A DNA stretch of 64,000 bases from positions 124,001-188,000 of the forward strand of contig NZ_LTAW01000005.1 of the NCBI RefSeq assembly GCF_001639725.1. Direction: 5' to 3'. The notes beneath the pieces are model-generated. The model had not been told where the DNA came from and searched no databases. It was given only the letters and a program-made list of their open reading frames with translations. This stretch comes from Marinomonas atlantica (GTDB taxonomy: Bacteria; Pseudomonadota; Gammaproteobacteria; Pseudomonadales; Marinomonadaceae). The number at the start of each line of letters is the position of its first letter. Positions within the stretch are counted from its first letter, which is position 1. The translations under genes and the position numbers were made by a program. Below, in pieces: positions 18,954 through 28,717 of the stretch.

Positions 18954-20096
18954 ATGAGCCATCAAGTGTATTCTCACACACTGCCCAGTGCGACGCCGGG
19001 CACTCAGAGAGTGGTCAAAGCGCACCACTTTGGTGAACTTGGATCACGTCCGAAAATATATCTTCAAGCTGGGCTTCATGCAGATGAATGGCCAGGCTTT
19101 TTAGTGCTCAACAACTTAATCAAAAAACTGATAGAAGCCGATGAAAAGGGCCTGATCAAAGGGGAAATCATCATTGTGCCGGTGGCGAACCCAATTGGTC
19201 TGGGGCAAAATTTTCATGGCTACATTCCCGGGCGGTTTGCTTTTTCAGACGGCGGTGGAAATTTCAACCGTAATTGGCCCCAATTGGGTGACAAGGTGGA
19301 ACGACGAATTCACGAGCAAGTGACCAGTGATATTGAACAAAACACGGATTTAGTGCGTCAAGCAATTCGACAAGAGTTAATGGCTTTGCCTGAAAACAGC
19401 GAATTACAAGGACTGCGTAAAACCTTATTGGCGCTGTCCATGGATGCCGATGAAGTGATTGATCTGCATTGTTCTGGTGAGGCGTGCATGCATGCTTATG
19501 TCGCGCAAGAGTTTGAAACCTACTTTGCGCCTTTGTTAGGGCTGATGGGTGCCGACGTAGCGTTGTCAGAGCTTGAGACCGGTGCACATTCTTTTGATGA
19601 AACCAATGCCAGTATTTGGCGACATTTAAAAGCGCACTATGCACATTTAATACCTTGGGGATGTCGGTCATTAACATTAGAGCTTCGTGGTGAAAACGAT
19701 ATCTCTCACGATTTTGCTGAACAAGACGCCAGCGCTTTAATGAAGTATTTCATTTATCGCCAAGTGCTTGAGGGGGAAGCACCTAAGATTGACAGCCGTC
19801 AAGTGACGTTCTATCCGCTCGATGCGATGGATTTAGTCAAGGCACCAGTAGCCGGTATCGCGTGCTTTAATAAGTCGTTAGGTGAGGCTGTTGAGGCTGG
19901 CGAAGTGATTGGTGAAGTAGTTGATTTGATGGCCGATGACGTGATGCAAAGTGCCCATCCATTGATCGCCCGAGCGGACGGAGTGTTCTTTGCTCGTTTT
20001 CAGCGACGCTTAGTCGTTTGCGGTGAATCGATTGCTAAAATCGCCGGACGTGAGCATTTAGCGTTCCGCGAAATTGGTCATTTGTTTGAAGATTAA
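18954..20096 (+). CDS. Succinylglutamate desuccinylase/aspartoacylase family hydrolase
   Basis: Zinc carboxypeptidase-fold (M14-like AstE/AspA) amidohydrolase of 380 residues. The zinc ligands are visible as HADEWPG (His and Glu, about 45-49) and a later His in EVIDLHCSGEA (about 169). GGNFNRNWP (about 100-108) is the usual substrate-binding Asn-Arg segment. The C-terminal beta domain (VKAPVAGIACFNKSLGEAVEAGEVIGEVVDL) looks like a lipoyl-type hairpin. There are no ast genes nearby, so arginine catabolism is not implied. It is divergent from ynjB. Confidence 0.85.
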   Translation: MSHQVYSHTLPSATPGTQRVVKAHHFGELGSRPKIYLQAGLHADEWPGFLVLNNLIKKLIEADEKGLIKGEIIIVPVANPIGLGQNFHGYIPGRFAFSDGGGNFNRNWPQLGDKVERRIHEQVTSDIEQNTDLVRQAIRQELMALPENSELQGLRKTLLALSMDADEVIDLHCSGEACMHAYVAQEFETYFAPLLGLMGADVALSELETGAHSFDETNASIWRHLKAHYAHLIPWGCRSLTLELRGENDISHDFAEQDASALMKYFIYRQVLEGEAPKIDSRQVTFYPLDAMDLVKAPVAGIACFNKSLGEAVEAGEVIGEVVDLMADDVMQSAHPLIARADGVFFARFQRRLVVCGESIAKIAGREHLAFREIGHLFED

Positions 20097-20121
20097 ATAA
20101 CGTCACAGATAGTAGGTGAAC

Positions 20122-22416
20122 GTGAGCGAATATTCCTATACCGCAGAGCAGAATGCGGTCATACAACACGACTTAACTCGTCATGCCAAAGTGATTGCTG
20201 TGGCAGGTGCCGGAAAAAGTACAACTTTGATTGCTCGCATTACGCATTTGCTTGAGCAAGGTGTTGCCGCTGATAAAATTGGCGTGTTTATGTTTAATAA
20301 AAGCGCTCAAGAAGAATTTAATGGTCGCTTGGCCAAAGCGCTCACGCCATTTGGCTCGGCGCGTGTTCCCAATGTCATGACCTTCCATGCGTTCGGCATG
20401 CGTTTAAGCCGCCGCCTAGAGCAGCGTCAATTATTACCCACCGCCAAGCTTGTGACCGATGAGTTCTCTTTGGTAAAACTGATTCGTGAAGCGCGTCACC
20501 GCTTAATGCGCGAAAACATCGAGTTAGAGCTGCATGATGAGCGTGATTGGTTGGAAGACTTCCTGCTATTTATTGATCAAGTGAAAGCGGCCAGTATTAC
20601 AGCACAAGAAGTATTTGAAAATGGCAGTTGGTCAAAAGAGTGCCGTCACTTTGTGGCACTCTATGATCAACTGGAAAGTCTAAGGAAGCAGTCTAATCTA
20701 CGCTTTTTTGCTGACTTATTGGCGGACCCGTTTCAATTAATCCAGCACGCCGATTCTGAGCAACGACATTTGATTCAGACCATGGCACCAGAGTACGACT
20801 ACCTTCTGATAGATGAATTTCAAGACATCAACCCTTGTCAGTACGAGTTGCTAAAAGCGCTTTATCAAGATCGCGCTCAGTGGATGATTGTCGGCGATGT
20901 GCAGCAATGTATTTACGAATGGCGCGGCGCTTCGCCAGACATTATGGCACGTCAGTTTGACACTGATTTTGTGACGGTTGATGCCTACCCATTAGCTTGT
21001 AGTTTTCGTTTTGGTCACAGTATCGGCATGATGGCGACCTGCGTGGTGTCACAGAATAATGTGCAACAGCTTGTATTAGGGCATGGAGCACAAACCGCCG
21101 TGGATTTTGCTCGTTCGGATTTGCCTGGGCGAGCGTTGTTAGGTGAGCTGAAAAATTGGCATGAACAGGGTGGTGATTTAGAAAGCTGCGCTGTATTAGT
21201 GCGTTTATACAGCGACATGGTCCCGGTGCAACTCGCCCTGATGCATAAAGGTGTTCCGTATCAACTTCACGGTGATTCCCCATTACTGGAAAATCGCCAG
21301 ATTCGTATGCTGATGGCATATTTGTCTGTCATGGCAGGAGGTTTGCAAGATACTTCGCTGTTTTATGATAAAGCGGATGTTGAGTACTTGGTGACTGTGC
21401 CAAATGCCACAAGTGGGGCTCAAGATCGAAACCGACTATTGACTCAAGCAAGACAAAGCCCTCACTTAATTCCAGAGCTATTAGAGCGCCTAGCTGATCA
21501 AACAGAGGGCTGGAAAGGCAAGAAAATCGCCGATCGAGCAGATTGGCTGCGCAGCTTGAGTTTATATAAAAATGATCCTGCCCAAGGATTATTGCAAACC
21601 ATCGATAAGTTAGGCATTTATCGCTACTTTGAGCACACCAGCAGCAAAGACATTCAAACCCAAGAAAAGATCGCCACCTGCGAGTCTTTTATGAGTTATG
21701 TGCGTGGTATGGCGAGCGATGCAGGATCGATTATCGCACAATTGGTCAAACTTAATGAACAGGATCAGCAGCATACGCATGGTGTTCATCTGATGACCAT
21801 TCATAAGTCAAAAGGCTTGGAATTTGACTTGGTGATGATGTCCGGATTGCAGGAAGGTCGCTTTCCCTATTATGACGATGATTTAAGCAGTATTGATCGT
21901 CAAGCCGCCGCTGAAATGCAGGCCGAGCGACGTTTGTTTTACGTTGCGATGACGCGTGCTCGAAAGCGCTTGGTGTTTTTAGAGAGTCCCTCTGGCGAAG
22001 ATGTGCGTCGTTTAAGCAGTGGTGGCTTAATCGGTGGGGCAACACGCTCGGGTAGCATGAGTCGTTTTATTTATGAAGCTCAGCCAGTGCCCATACAAAA
22101 GATGAGTTTGCATTGGCATGATAAAATCCCCTTAGAGTTATCGGCTGACTTAGATGATGTTCTACAAACGTATCTTGCCGAGCTGGGGGATGATGCCCCC
22201 AATGTGACATTTAAACAGTCTAAGACAGCTGTAAAAGGTGCATTAAAAGCCGGAGATAAAGTGCGTCATGAACAATACGGTCAAGGGGTAATCGTACGTC
22301 AAGAAGACACAGGCAAAAAAATGATCTATGTCGACTTCGCTGAAGAAGGCTTAAAACGTTTCAATCCCAAGCATACACGGCTAGTAAGGCTGGCCAGTCG
22401 CAACAATGAAGTATAA
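20122..22416 (+). CDS. UvrD/Rep-type ATP-dependent DNA helicase
   Basis: Superfamily 1A 3'-5' DNA helicase of about 764 residues. Motifs: Walker A AVAGAGKST (about 27-35), II YLLIDEFQD, III VGDVQQCIYEWRGA, IV/V HLMTIHKSKGLEFD and VI LFYVAMTRARKRL. The C-terminus (GDKVRHEQYGQGVIV to KRFNPKHTRLVRL) matches the Tudor-like tail of PcrA/UvrD that contacts RNA polymerase. Two in-frame GTG codons (20116, 20122) compete as starts; AGGTGA leads into the second. It is shorter in its 2B region than E. coli UvrD. Probably a repair helicase paralogue rather than UvrD itself. Confidence 0.88.
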   Translation: MSEYSYTAEQNAVIQHDLTRHAKVIAVAGAGKSTTLIARITHLLEQGVAADKIGVFMFNKSAQEEFNGRLAKALTPFGSARVPNVMTFHAFGMRLSRRLEQRQLLPTAKLVTDEFSLVKLIREARHRLMRENIELELHDERDWLEDFLLFIDQVKAASITAQEVFENGSWSKECRHFVALYDQLESLRKQSNLRFFADLLADPFQLIQHADSEQRHLIQTMAPEYDYLLIDEFQDINPCQYELLKALYQDRAQWMIVGDVQQCIYEWRGASPDIMARQFDTDFVTVDAYPLACSFRFGHSIGMMATCVVSQNNVQQLVLGHGAQTAVDFARSDLPGRALLGELKNWHEQGGDLESCAVLVRLYSDMVPVQLALMHKGVPYQLHGDSPLLENRQIRMLMAYLSVMAGGLQDTSLFYDKADVEYLVTVPNATSGAQDRNRLLTQARQSPHLIPELLERLADQTEGWKGKKIADRADWLRSLSLYKNDPAQGLLQTIDKLGIYRYFEHTSSKDIQTQEKIATCESFMSYVRGMASDAGSIIAQLVKLNEQDQQHTHGVHLMTIHKSKGLEFDLVMMSGLQEGRFPYYDDDLSSIDRQAAAEMQAERRLFYVAMTRARKRLVFLESPSGEDVRRLSSGGLIGGATRSGSMSRFIYEAQPVPIQKMSLHWHDKIPLELSADLDDVLQTYLAELGDDAPNVTFKQSKTAVKGALKAGDKVRHEQYGQGVIVRQEDTGKKMIYVDFAEEGLKRFNPKHTRLVRLASRNNEV

Positions 22417-22427
22417 CCGGAGTGAAA

Positions 22428-23387
22428 ATGGGTATTCCATTAATTGATTTCTCGAAATTAACCAGTCCAGATAAAGTCGTCCGCAATCAAGAAATACGCT
22501 CACTTGATAGCGCCTGTCGCGAAATAGGCTTTTTCTATCTTATCAATACCGATCTCGACACAGCTTTAATGAAGCGTATTATGAAAGCGGCTAAACGTTT
22601 TTTTGATCAGCCGTTAGAAGATAAGCTAGCCATCGACATTAAAAACAGTATCAACCATCGGGGTTATGGTGCGGTTGGTGAAGAACAACTTGATGAGCTT
22701 AATAAGGCGGATTGGAAAGAAACATTTGATATGGCGTTAGACCTGCCAGCAGACCATCCCTTGGCGCTTAAATACCCCAAAATGTATGGGCCTAACCAAA
22801 ATCCTAACGATCCAGTGGTGTTAGAAACACTGCATGATTACTATTTAACTGCGTTCAATGTGGCTCACCATGTTCTAACAGCTATGGCCGATGCTTTAAC
22901 GTTAGAGTCAGACTTTTTTACTCGTTGCTTTAAAGACCACGTAACGGTGTTGCGAATGATCCATTACCCACCTCGTCCATCCGTTAATCATGATAATGGT
23001 GCTGGTGCTCATACAGACTACGGCTGTATAACGTTGCTGCTACAAGACGAAATAGGTGGATTAGAGGTAAAGCACCGTAATGGTGAGTGGATCAAAGCAA
23101 CGCCAATGGAAGGGTCGCTGGTGGTGAATATTGGTGACTTAATGCAACGCTGGACCAATGATGAGTACACGTCTACTGCTCACAGAGTGCGAGCATCAGA
23201 GGCAGATGTACACCGTTATTCATTCCCTTTCTTTGTTGAGCCCGACTATGAAACAAATGTTGTCTGTGTTCCGTCATGTCAAAGCAAAGAGCAACCAGCG
23301 AAATACGACCCGATCTACAGTGGTGATTGGATTCAATCACGCTTTGATGCGACGTATGCTTATCGTGAAGACCATGAGCCAGCTTAA
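22428..23387 (+). CDS. 2-oxoglutarate/Fe(II)-dependent oxygenase (isopenicillin N synthase family)
   Basis: Cytoplasmic non-haem iron oxygenase of 319 residues. The iron ligands are the H and D of GAHTDYG and a distal His in STAHRV; the 2-oxoglutarate arginine is in HRYSFPFF (RxS motif). The N-terminal DIOX_N domain starts IPLIDFSKL. The frame opens at a GTG (22422), but GGAG at 22419-22422 points to the ATG at 22428. It starts 11 bp after the helicase stop, so it is probably co-transcribed. The substrate cannot be read from sequence. Confidence 0.88.
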   Translation: MGIPLIDFSKLTSPDKVVRNQEIRSLDSACREIGFFYLINTDLDTALMKRIMKAAKRFFDQPLEDKLAIDIKNSINHRGYGAVGEEQLDELNKADWKETFDMALDLPADHPLALKYPKMYGPNQNPNDPVVLETLHDYYLTAFNVAHHVLTAMADALTLESDFFTRCFKDHVTVLRMIHYPPRPSVNHDNGAGAHTDYGCITLLLQDEIGGLEVKHRNGEWIKATPMEGSLVVNIGDLMQRWTNDEYTSTAHRVRASEADVHRYSFPFFVEPDYETNVVCVPSCQSKEQPAKYDPIYSGDWIQSRFDATYAYREDHEPA

Positions 23388-23406
23388 TTAGTAGGCTTAT
23401 AACGTT

Positions 23407-23442
23407 AAAACGCACTGTTTCATGAGAAAAGTGCGTTTTTTA
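23407..23442 (+). terminator. Rho-independent terminator
   Basis: Perfect 10-bp stem AAAACGCACT/AGTGCGTTTT, 13-nt loop, then TTTAT. It follows the oxygenase gene by 20 bp and faces the convergent SDR gene. Confidence 0.88.
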
Positions 23443-23463
23443 TAGATCTATTGTATCTAGAAC

Positions 23464-24222
23464 TTAGTGGGCTAAGTAGCCACCGTCTACTGGGTAATAG
23501 CCACCCGTAACAAAAGAAGCACCGTCGGACGATAGCCATGCAACCATATGCGCAACTTCTTCGGGTTGTCCCAGTCGCTTCATCGCATGCTGAGATGCAA
23601 GCGCTTCAATCATGCTTTGATCTAAAGAGTCATCTACCAAAGGCGTATGTATGAACGCAGGTCCCACGGCATTTACGCGAATTCCTGATTCTGCATACTC
23701 CAGCGCGGTGGATTTGGTTAATCCAATTAGCGCGTGTTTAGTAGCGGTATAAGCGGACGCGTTGGCGAAACCCACTTGGCCAAGGATTGATGACATATTG
23801 ATAATACTGCCACCACTTAATTGGGTCATGTATTTCAGTGCGGCGCGTTGGCAGAACATTGCGCCATCTAAATTGACGGCCATGACCTTACGCCAATCTT
23901 CGTCAGTGTAGTCGCCATTCGCTTTTAGTGGTCCGCCGATGCCTGCGTTATTCACCAAAATATCCAATCGACCAAATTCTTCCACCGTGACACGCATGGC
24001 CGCCTCAACGGAACTGGACTCAGAAATATCGACTTCAACAGTTAATACTTGATCTTCATAATCAGAGAGCACTTCCATAGCGGTTTGTAGCGCGTCTTCG
24101 TGTAAGTCCCAGATAGCAACAGCAGAACCAGAACTTGCTAACAGTTTGGCACAAGCCAAGCCAATGCCAGAAGCGCCGCCAGTGACGACGGCCACCTTAC
24201 CGATAAGATCGTAATGAATCAT
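23464..24222 (-). CDS. SDR-family NAD(P)-dependent oxidoreductase
   Basis: Classical short-chain dehydrogenase of 252 residues: cofactor motif TGGASGIG (about 14-21), NNAGIGG (about 89-95), catalytic Ser in NMSS and YTATK (Tyr and Lys about 156-160). An acidic residue after beta2 (AIWDLHEDA) suggests NAD rather than NADP. The frame opens at TTG (24225), but GGAG 7 nt upstream supports the ATG at 24222. Substrate not inferable. Confidence 0.9.
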   Translation of the reverse strand: MIHYDLIGKVAVVTGGASGIGLACAKLLASSGSAVAIWDLHEDALQTAMEVLSDYEDQVLTVEVDISESSSVEAAMRVTVEEFGRLDILVNNAGIGGPLKANGDYTDEDWRKVMAVNLDGAMFCQRAALKYMTQLSGGSIINMSSILGQVGFANASAYTATKHALIGLTKSTALEYAESGIRVNAVGPAFIHTPLVDDSLDQSMIEALASQHAMKRLGQPEEVAHMVAWLSSDGASFVTGGYYPVDGGYLAH

Positions 24223-24303
24223 CAAGTTACTCCATTAAACTGTATTGTGTATGTCGAACCTATGTCGCATATCGACATTGAGGGCAATCATGATTGGATT
24301 TTA

Positions 24304-25077
24304 CTACAGTGTAATGTTTAACGCTTTACTCTCGTAATGATCAATGCCCACTTTGACCATATGTCCACTTTGGACAAGCTGCCAGCCATCACCTGACAGA
24401 TCTAATGGTTCTGAGCCAATGACTACATGTTCTTCAAACTGCTTATAGTATAAAGAGGGCGCGTACTCGTCACTGGAAAATCGTATTGCCCACATGTTTT
24501 GACCATCGGATAGCATGCTGGTGAAGCGAAGAGGCTCTGCAATCCCTTTTTCTTTCATTAAAGTAAGAATCATTTGCAGTGTTTGGGTGACCGCTTGCAC
24601 TGGGTCTTTATTAAGGCCGTTTGCAATCATCAATAAGAAAATGGCTTCAGAATCGGTGCTGCCACGACGATGATTATAAAGGTGCTCGGGTATCCACCGA
24701 TCAATTTGCCAGCGAACTTGCTCGTACATTCCAATTTGACCGTTATGCATAAACAGCCAGTTTTTGTAACCAAAAGGGTGGCAATTTGAGCGAGCTGTGG
24801 AGGTTCCAGTGGAGGCCCTTACATGAGCAAAGAAGAGACCACTTTTGATGTGCCTCGCAAGGCTTTTTAAATTGCAGTCACTCCAAGCAGGTAATATTTC
24901 ATGGTAAAGCCCCGGTTCTTCGCGTTCGTCGTACCAACCCAAACCAAACCCATCAGCATTTACGGTGACTTCAGATTTGCGGGCACTCAAGCTTTGGTGT
25001 ATCAAAGAGTGGTCTGGTTCAAACAGCCACTCTTCTAAATAAATAGGCGTACCTTGATAGGCCATCCAACGACACAT
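24304..25077 (-). CDS. Class II glutamine amidotransferase, YafJ-like
   Basis: N-terminal-nucleophile amidohydrolase of 257 residues. Starting at 25077, behind GGAGG, gives MCRWMAYQG with Cys2 as the N-terminal nucleophile; a start at 25098 would bury it. Glutamine-site residues are visible in HVRASTGT, HPFGYKNWLFMHNGQI and the STDSEA loop. It resembles E. coli YafJ (about 255 residues), a stand-alone glutaminase domain of uncertain role. No partner synthetase is adjacent. Confidence 0.9.
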   Translation of the reverse strand: MCRWMAYQGTPIYLEEWLFEPDHSLIHQSLSARKSEVTVNADGFGLGWYDEREEPGLYHEILPAWSDCNLKSLARHIKSGLFFAHVRASTGTSTARSNCHPFGYKNWLFMHNGQIGMYEQVRWQIDRWIPEHLYNHRRGSTDSEAIFLLMIANGLNKDPVQAVTQTLQMILTLMKEKGIAEPLRFTSMLSDGQNMWAIRFSSDEYAPSLYYKQFEEHVVIGSEPLDLSGDGWQLVQSGHMVKVGIDHYESKALNITL

Positions 25078-25144
25078 ACAACCTCCGTCAAAAGTCAATT
25101 ATAGGAGGGTAGACTACTAGAACTACCCATATAATGTACTTTTA

Positions 25145-26812
25145 TTACACCTTAAAGTAAGCAATCTTACTAGTCAGTTGTGAAGCAAGAGATGCCAACT
25201 GGTCTGATCTGTCACTGATGGCGTTAATCGAATTATTCGTACGTTCCGCTATTTCTGTGATTGTATCAACGTTGCGTCGTACTTCAGTTGTAACCGTGGC
25301 TTGTTGCTCGGCTGTTGCTGATATTGCGTCATTCATTGTTCGAATCTGTGAGATGGCTTGACTAATGTCAGAGAGGGTGGCGCCTTCTTCACGAACTTGG
25401 CTTACCGCATTTGTTGAGCGCTCATGACTATGCTTCATAGCTTCAACGGCTTGTGTTGTACCTGTTTGCAACTGTTGGATCATCGCTTCAATTTGTTGAG
25501 TTGCATTTTGCGTATTTTGTGCCAAATGGCGCACTTCATCTGCGACAACAGCAAAGCCGCGACCTTGCTCCCCTGCTCGGGCGGCTTCGATCGCAGCGTT
25601 TAATGCAAGGAGGTTTGTCTGTTCAGCAATACCCAGAATGACATTCAAAATGTTATTAATTTCATCCGTGTTTTGTTTCAAATCGGTGATGGTGTTGGAT
25701 GATTGACTGATTTCTTGTGCCAGTGCTTCAATGGTAGTGATAGTTGAATGAACAATGCGCATGCTGTTATCCGCTGCTGACTCAGCGTTATGGGCGGCTT
25801 GGCTTGCTTCTGTTGTCGACTCAGATACATGTACAGCGGTGCTTTGAATCTCATGAATAGCATTGGATATATGAGCGGTTTCAGTTCGTTGCGTGCCTAC
25901 CATTTGTGTTGATTCATCAGTGATTCGGTTTAAATCGTTTGCTGCATCGGTAAGCGCTAGGCTAGAGGTTGAAACATCTTGCATGATGTCTCTTAATTTA
26001 TCGACTAATTGGTCGAAGGCATTTTCGAGGGTGCCAATTTCATCTTTTCGGTCACTCGGGTGCTCGTTTCGGACTAAGGTCCCTGATGCCATTTCCTCAG
26101 CACGTTTAACCGCTTTTTTAAGAGGGTGAACAATGCCATTAATGATCATCAAGCTTAAGCCTAGGCCAATAAGAATTAAAACCGCAGCGACGCCTATATT
26201 GGTGTACAAGCCTTGCTCAAGTTTTGTCGATTGGTGTGTTGCTATTTGAATGTTGTACTCGTCAATAGTGGAGATAATGCTTTCCATGCTGGTATTAATG
26301 GTGGTTAGCATACTGTCTGCATTTCGACGAGCCTTGTTGGCTTGCATGGTTTTAAGTTGTAGCCACCACTCATAAGTCTCAGTGCTTGCATTTAAAAACT
26401 CAGCTTGTTGTGACTCAAGTGTTTCAATTTGACTGTTCAGTGAATCAAGCAACGCATTGGCAGGTAAAAGGGCTAACGAGCCTTTCACTGATTCAAGGCT
26501 ACTTTTTAATTCAGCCGAGTAGGTTTGGAAATTATCAGACGATTCCTTAATCAGTTCTACGCCGTATCCCCCAATCGTTTTCGCGATTGATACTTGGAAG
26601 TACCCTCGCTCAAATTCTACCGTTTGCTTTAACAGCAGTTGTCGGGTTTTTTCTAGGTCTTTTACCAGTGTCAATGTATGCGAGGAGACCGACTGTAAGT
26701 CTTGAGCAACAGTTTTGCTGGTCAAAGCAGAGTTGATGGCAGTGATGAGGATGGCGATAGTAAAGAGCAGAACGAGTGATAAGATCTTTGTTTTTACGGA
26801 TAAGCTTTTCAT
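25145..26812 (-). CDS. Methyl-accepting chemotaxis protein
   Basis: Inner-membrane chemoreceptor of 555 residues: TM1 about 10-28, periplasmic helical sensor about 30-200, TM2 about 205-226, HAMP about 228-280, then the cytoplasmic hairpin. The signalling tip is [19 protein letters not shown] (about 400-418), with [16 protein letters not shown] after it. The tip binds CheA and CheW. The periplasmic part is all-helical with no recognised ligand motif. It ends in KIAYFKV without the NWETF-type CheR/CheB tether. It stands alone. Confidence 0.93.
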   Translation of the reverse strand: MKSLSVKTKILSLVLLFTIAILITAINSALTSKTVAQDLQSVSSHTLTLVKDLEKTRQLLLKQTVEFERGYFQVSIAKTIGGYGVELIKESSDNFQTYSAELKSSLESVKGSLALLPANALLDSLNSQIETLESQQAEFLNASTETYEWWLQLKTMQANKARRNADSMLTTINTSMESIISTIDEYNIQIATHQSTKLEQGLYTNIGVAAVLILIGLGLSLMIINGIVHPLKKAVKRAEEMASGTLVRNEHPSDRKDEIGTLENAFDQLVDKLRDIMQDVSTSSLALTDAANDLNRITDESTQMVGTQRTETAHISNAIHEIQSTAVHVSESTTEASQAAHNAESAADNSMRIVHSTITTIEALAQEISQSSNTITDLKQNTDEINNILNVILGIAEQTNLLALNAAIEAARAGEQGRGFAVVADEVRHLAQNTQNATQQIEAMIQQLQTGTTQAVEAMKHSHERSTNAVSQVREEGATLSDISQAISQIRTMNDAISATAEQQATVTTEVRRNVDTITEIAERTNNSINAISDRSDQLASLASQLTSKIAYFKV

Positions 26813-27131
26813 GGGGAGGCCTTTATAATAATGCTTTTGATTTCAGGCATCACAGTTCCAATGTGATGTCTTTATCTATCCATAAATGCAAGATTAATTC
26901 CAGTTTTTCTTTAGTAATCAGTAGTTTGCGTTTTTTAGTGGATGCTTTTTGATGCGAGTTGTTACTGTTCTGGTTAAGTGTAAACTTTAATGGAGACGAG
27001 TAGCGTCAGGTTCATTGTGTCGCTTTATGGCTTTATATATCGATTTTAGATAAAGAAGAAAAGGAGGTTTTCAAGAAGGGGTAATATACAGTCCACTTAC
27101 TATGCAGATAAGGGGACTGTTTGAGTAATGA
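26813..27131. other. Intergenic region upstream of the chemoreceptor gene
   Basis: No gene recognised. The region separates the end of hisI from the start of the chemoreceptor gene and holds an inverted repeat at 27088-27120. Confidence 0.4.
27088..27120 (-). terminator. Inverted repeat after hisI, possible terminator
   Basis: Arms ACAGTCC-A-CTTA and TAAG-G-GGACTGT (11 paired bases, one mismatch) around a 9-nt loop, 12 bp past the hisI stop. No T-run, so it may be a weak terminator or a regulatory site. Confidence 0.45.
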
Positions 27132-27536
27132 TTACTGTGGATCGGATTCGATTAACACTTTTCCATCTTTAACTTCAAAAAAGAAGCAGTCACGGCGGTT
27201 TGTGTGGCAAGCAGGTCCATGTTGATCTACCTGTAACAGGACCGCATCACCATCACAGTCAAAAGCCATAGACACCAGGCGTTGACGGTGTCCTGAGCTT
27301 TCGCCTTTGCGCCAATAGGTTTGGCGAGAACGAGACCAGTAACATACTTGCCCCGTTTCTAATGACTCGCGAATGGATTTTTCGTTCATGTATGCCAGCA
27401 TTAACACTTCTTTCGTATCATGCTGCTGTGCGATCGCTGCGATCAACCCGTCTTGATCCATTTTTAGATTAGCAAATATTTCGTCTAAACTTAGCTCTGT
27501 GCCTTTAGGCGACATTTCAAATGCTTTTAAACTCAT
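27132..27536 (-). CDS. hisI: Phosphoribosyl-AMP cyclohydrolase
   Basis: Third step of histidine synthesis: opens the adenine ring of phosphoribosyl-AMP, using Zn and Mg. Family blocks: VLMLAYMNEKSIRESLETGQVCYWSRSRQ, WRKGESSGHRQ, FDCDGDAVLLQVDQHGPACHTNRRDCFF with zinc cysteines and Asp metal ligands. A stand-alone HisI of 134 residues (no HisE domain fused). Its ATG overlaps the QueD-like stop (ATGA), so the two are co-translated; no other his gene is here. Confidence 0.95.
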   Translation of the reverse strand: MSLKAFEMSPKGTELSLDEIFANLKMDQDGLIAAIAQQHDTKEVLMLAYMNEKSIRESLETGQVCYWSRSRQTYWRKGESSGHRQRLVSMAFDCDGDAVLLQVDQHGPACHTNRRDCFFFEVKDGKVLIESDPQ

Positions 27537-28396
27537 TTCTCTACCTTTACTTCAGAGATGGCGCCTTTACCGATGCCTTCAAAGGCGTGTACTTCAATGG
27601 TATCGCCCTGGTTTTCTTTCGCGAGTTGCTGAGCGACATGGCTCGACAATGACTCGACGGTGGAATCGCAATCGAGCATATAGACTTGATTGCTGCGGAT
27701 GATCAGTTCAAAGAGCCCTTGAGAGGCAGCATAACTGAAGTGATGATAACGTTTACCATTCTCATCAATAATGCCAATTAAGTCTTCTTGAGTGCCTAGA
27801 TAAATATCATTCCAACGAGTAGACCAATCCTGATCTAGCATGCGGTCACGTTCTCCATTTCGATAAATTTCAATCACCGAACGATGACCATGAACGATAC
27901 GTTGGCAGTTACCGTCGTGCTTTTTTAAACCGTGGCTATATTGATACTGCGCTTCGTTTGACTGTTCTGGATGGAAATGCACTGAAACGGCTTCCAACTC
28001 AGCTGGTAAAAGATCTAGGATTTGTTCTTCAACCCATTTGGCAGCATTGTCAGCTGTGACCTCATCGACGGGTAGCTGTGCAAAGGCTTGCTCTGGCGCA
28101 GTGCAGGCAAAACGCTGGCCGTTCTGATGCATAAACTCAAAAGAAGTACGGCCATCGTCCAGAGTTTTAATAATGCTGTTTTCATGGCTGGCTGGTACTG
28201 CTAATTTATGGTCAATGTGCGCATCAAGCCACTGCTTGATCATCTTTTTTACGATGCTAAAGTCACACACCATGCTTTCATCGTTTAGCTTCCCTGTTAG
28301 CACGATATCGGCTTGCCAACTTTCTCCTAACACACCACGAACAGGGCAGAAGTAAGAAAGGTCGACGTGGGTTAAGTTTTTAACAAACAGCTTCAA
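27533..28396 (-). CDS. 6-carboxytetrahydropterin synthase/PTPS-like protein, double-domain
   Basis: A 287-residue protein with two halves that both resemble the QueD/6-pyruvoyltetrahydropterin synthase fold. The first half has MVCDFSIVKKMIKQWLDAHIDHKLAVP (the DF...LDH region) but lacks the HGH zinc motif, which reads GESW there. The second half has SHGLKKHDGNCQRIVHGHRSVIEIYRNG, with the histidines and the Cys usually used for zinc and catalysis. A tandem or rearranged PTPS is therefore likely. Function could be in queuosine or pterin metabolism; coupling to hisI gives no further clue. Confidence 0.75.
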   Translation of the reverse strand: MKLFVKNLTHVDLSYFCPVRGVLGESWQADIVLTGKLNDESMVCDFSIVKKMIKQWLDAHIDHKLAVPASHENSIIKTLDDGRTSFEFMHQNGQRFACTAPEQAFAQLPVDEVTADNAAKWVEEQILDLLPAELEAVSVHFHPEQSNEAQYQYSHGLKKHDGNCQRIVHGHRSVIEIYRNGERDRMLDQDWSTRWNDIYLGTQEDLIGIIDENGKRYHHFSYAASQGLFELIIRSNQVYMLDCDSTVESLSSHVAQQLAKENQGDTIEVHAFEGIGKGAISEVKVEK

Positions 28397-28534
28397 CGAT
28401 ACATCCTCAAAAATTTATTGGCGGGTATGGTACTAAATGCGCTTACGGATACCAACGCTCCCGTACAAAAGATGTTAATTTAAGCACAATTGAAAAAAAC
28501 TGCGCTAAGTGACTGAAAAATATAAGTAGATCGG

Positions 28535-28562
28535 TTGCACTTTGAATTTGGGTGCGTATAAT
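28535..28562 (+). promoter_or_regulatory. Sigma-70-type promoter of ffs
   Basis: TTGCAC (28535-28540) and TATAAT (28557-28562) with 16-bp spacing, placing the start near 28569 and the mature 4.5S RNA end about 25 nt later. Confidence 0.75.
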
Positions 28563-28593
28563 TCGCTTCCAAGGTCAACGGCACCTTCTTTAT

Positions 28594-28706
28594 GGTGTCT
28601 CCGCTGGTCCCCTCGCAACAATACATCGTTAATCTGGTCAGGTCCGGAAGGAAGCAGCCACAGCGATCGACTTGTGTGCCGAGGTGAGGCTGGTGGAGAT
28701 GCCACC
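28594..28706 (+). ncRNA. ffs: Signal recognition particle 4.5S RNA
   Basis: Bacterial 4.5S SRP RNA. The Ffh-binding domain is unmistakable: GGTCAGGTCCGGAAGG followed by AAGCAGCC, then the distal GTGTGCCGAGGTG. The 5' GGTGTCTCC pairs with the 3' GGAGATGCC to close the long hairpin. About 113 nt, as in E. coli. The gene is intact and is the attachment site for the transposon that begins 12 bp downstream; bases 28640-28671 are matched by the element's own terminal spacer. Confidence 0.95.
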
Positions 28707-28712
28707 TTAATT

Positions 28713-28717
28713 CTAGC
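28713..28717. repeat. Target-site duplication CTAGC, copy next to ffs
   Basis: CTAGC directly precedes the terminal TGT of the element; an identical CTAGC follows the terminal ACA at 50335. Five-bp duplications are the hallmark of Tn7-family insertion. Confidence 0.93.

Noticed and set aside
18954-20096. Calling the gene astE (arginine succinyltransferase pathway)
   Set aside because: No other ast gene is nearby and the family is broad; only the hydrolase family can be supported.
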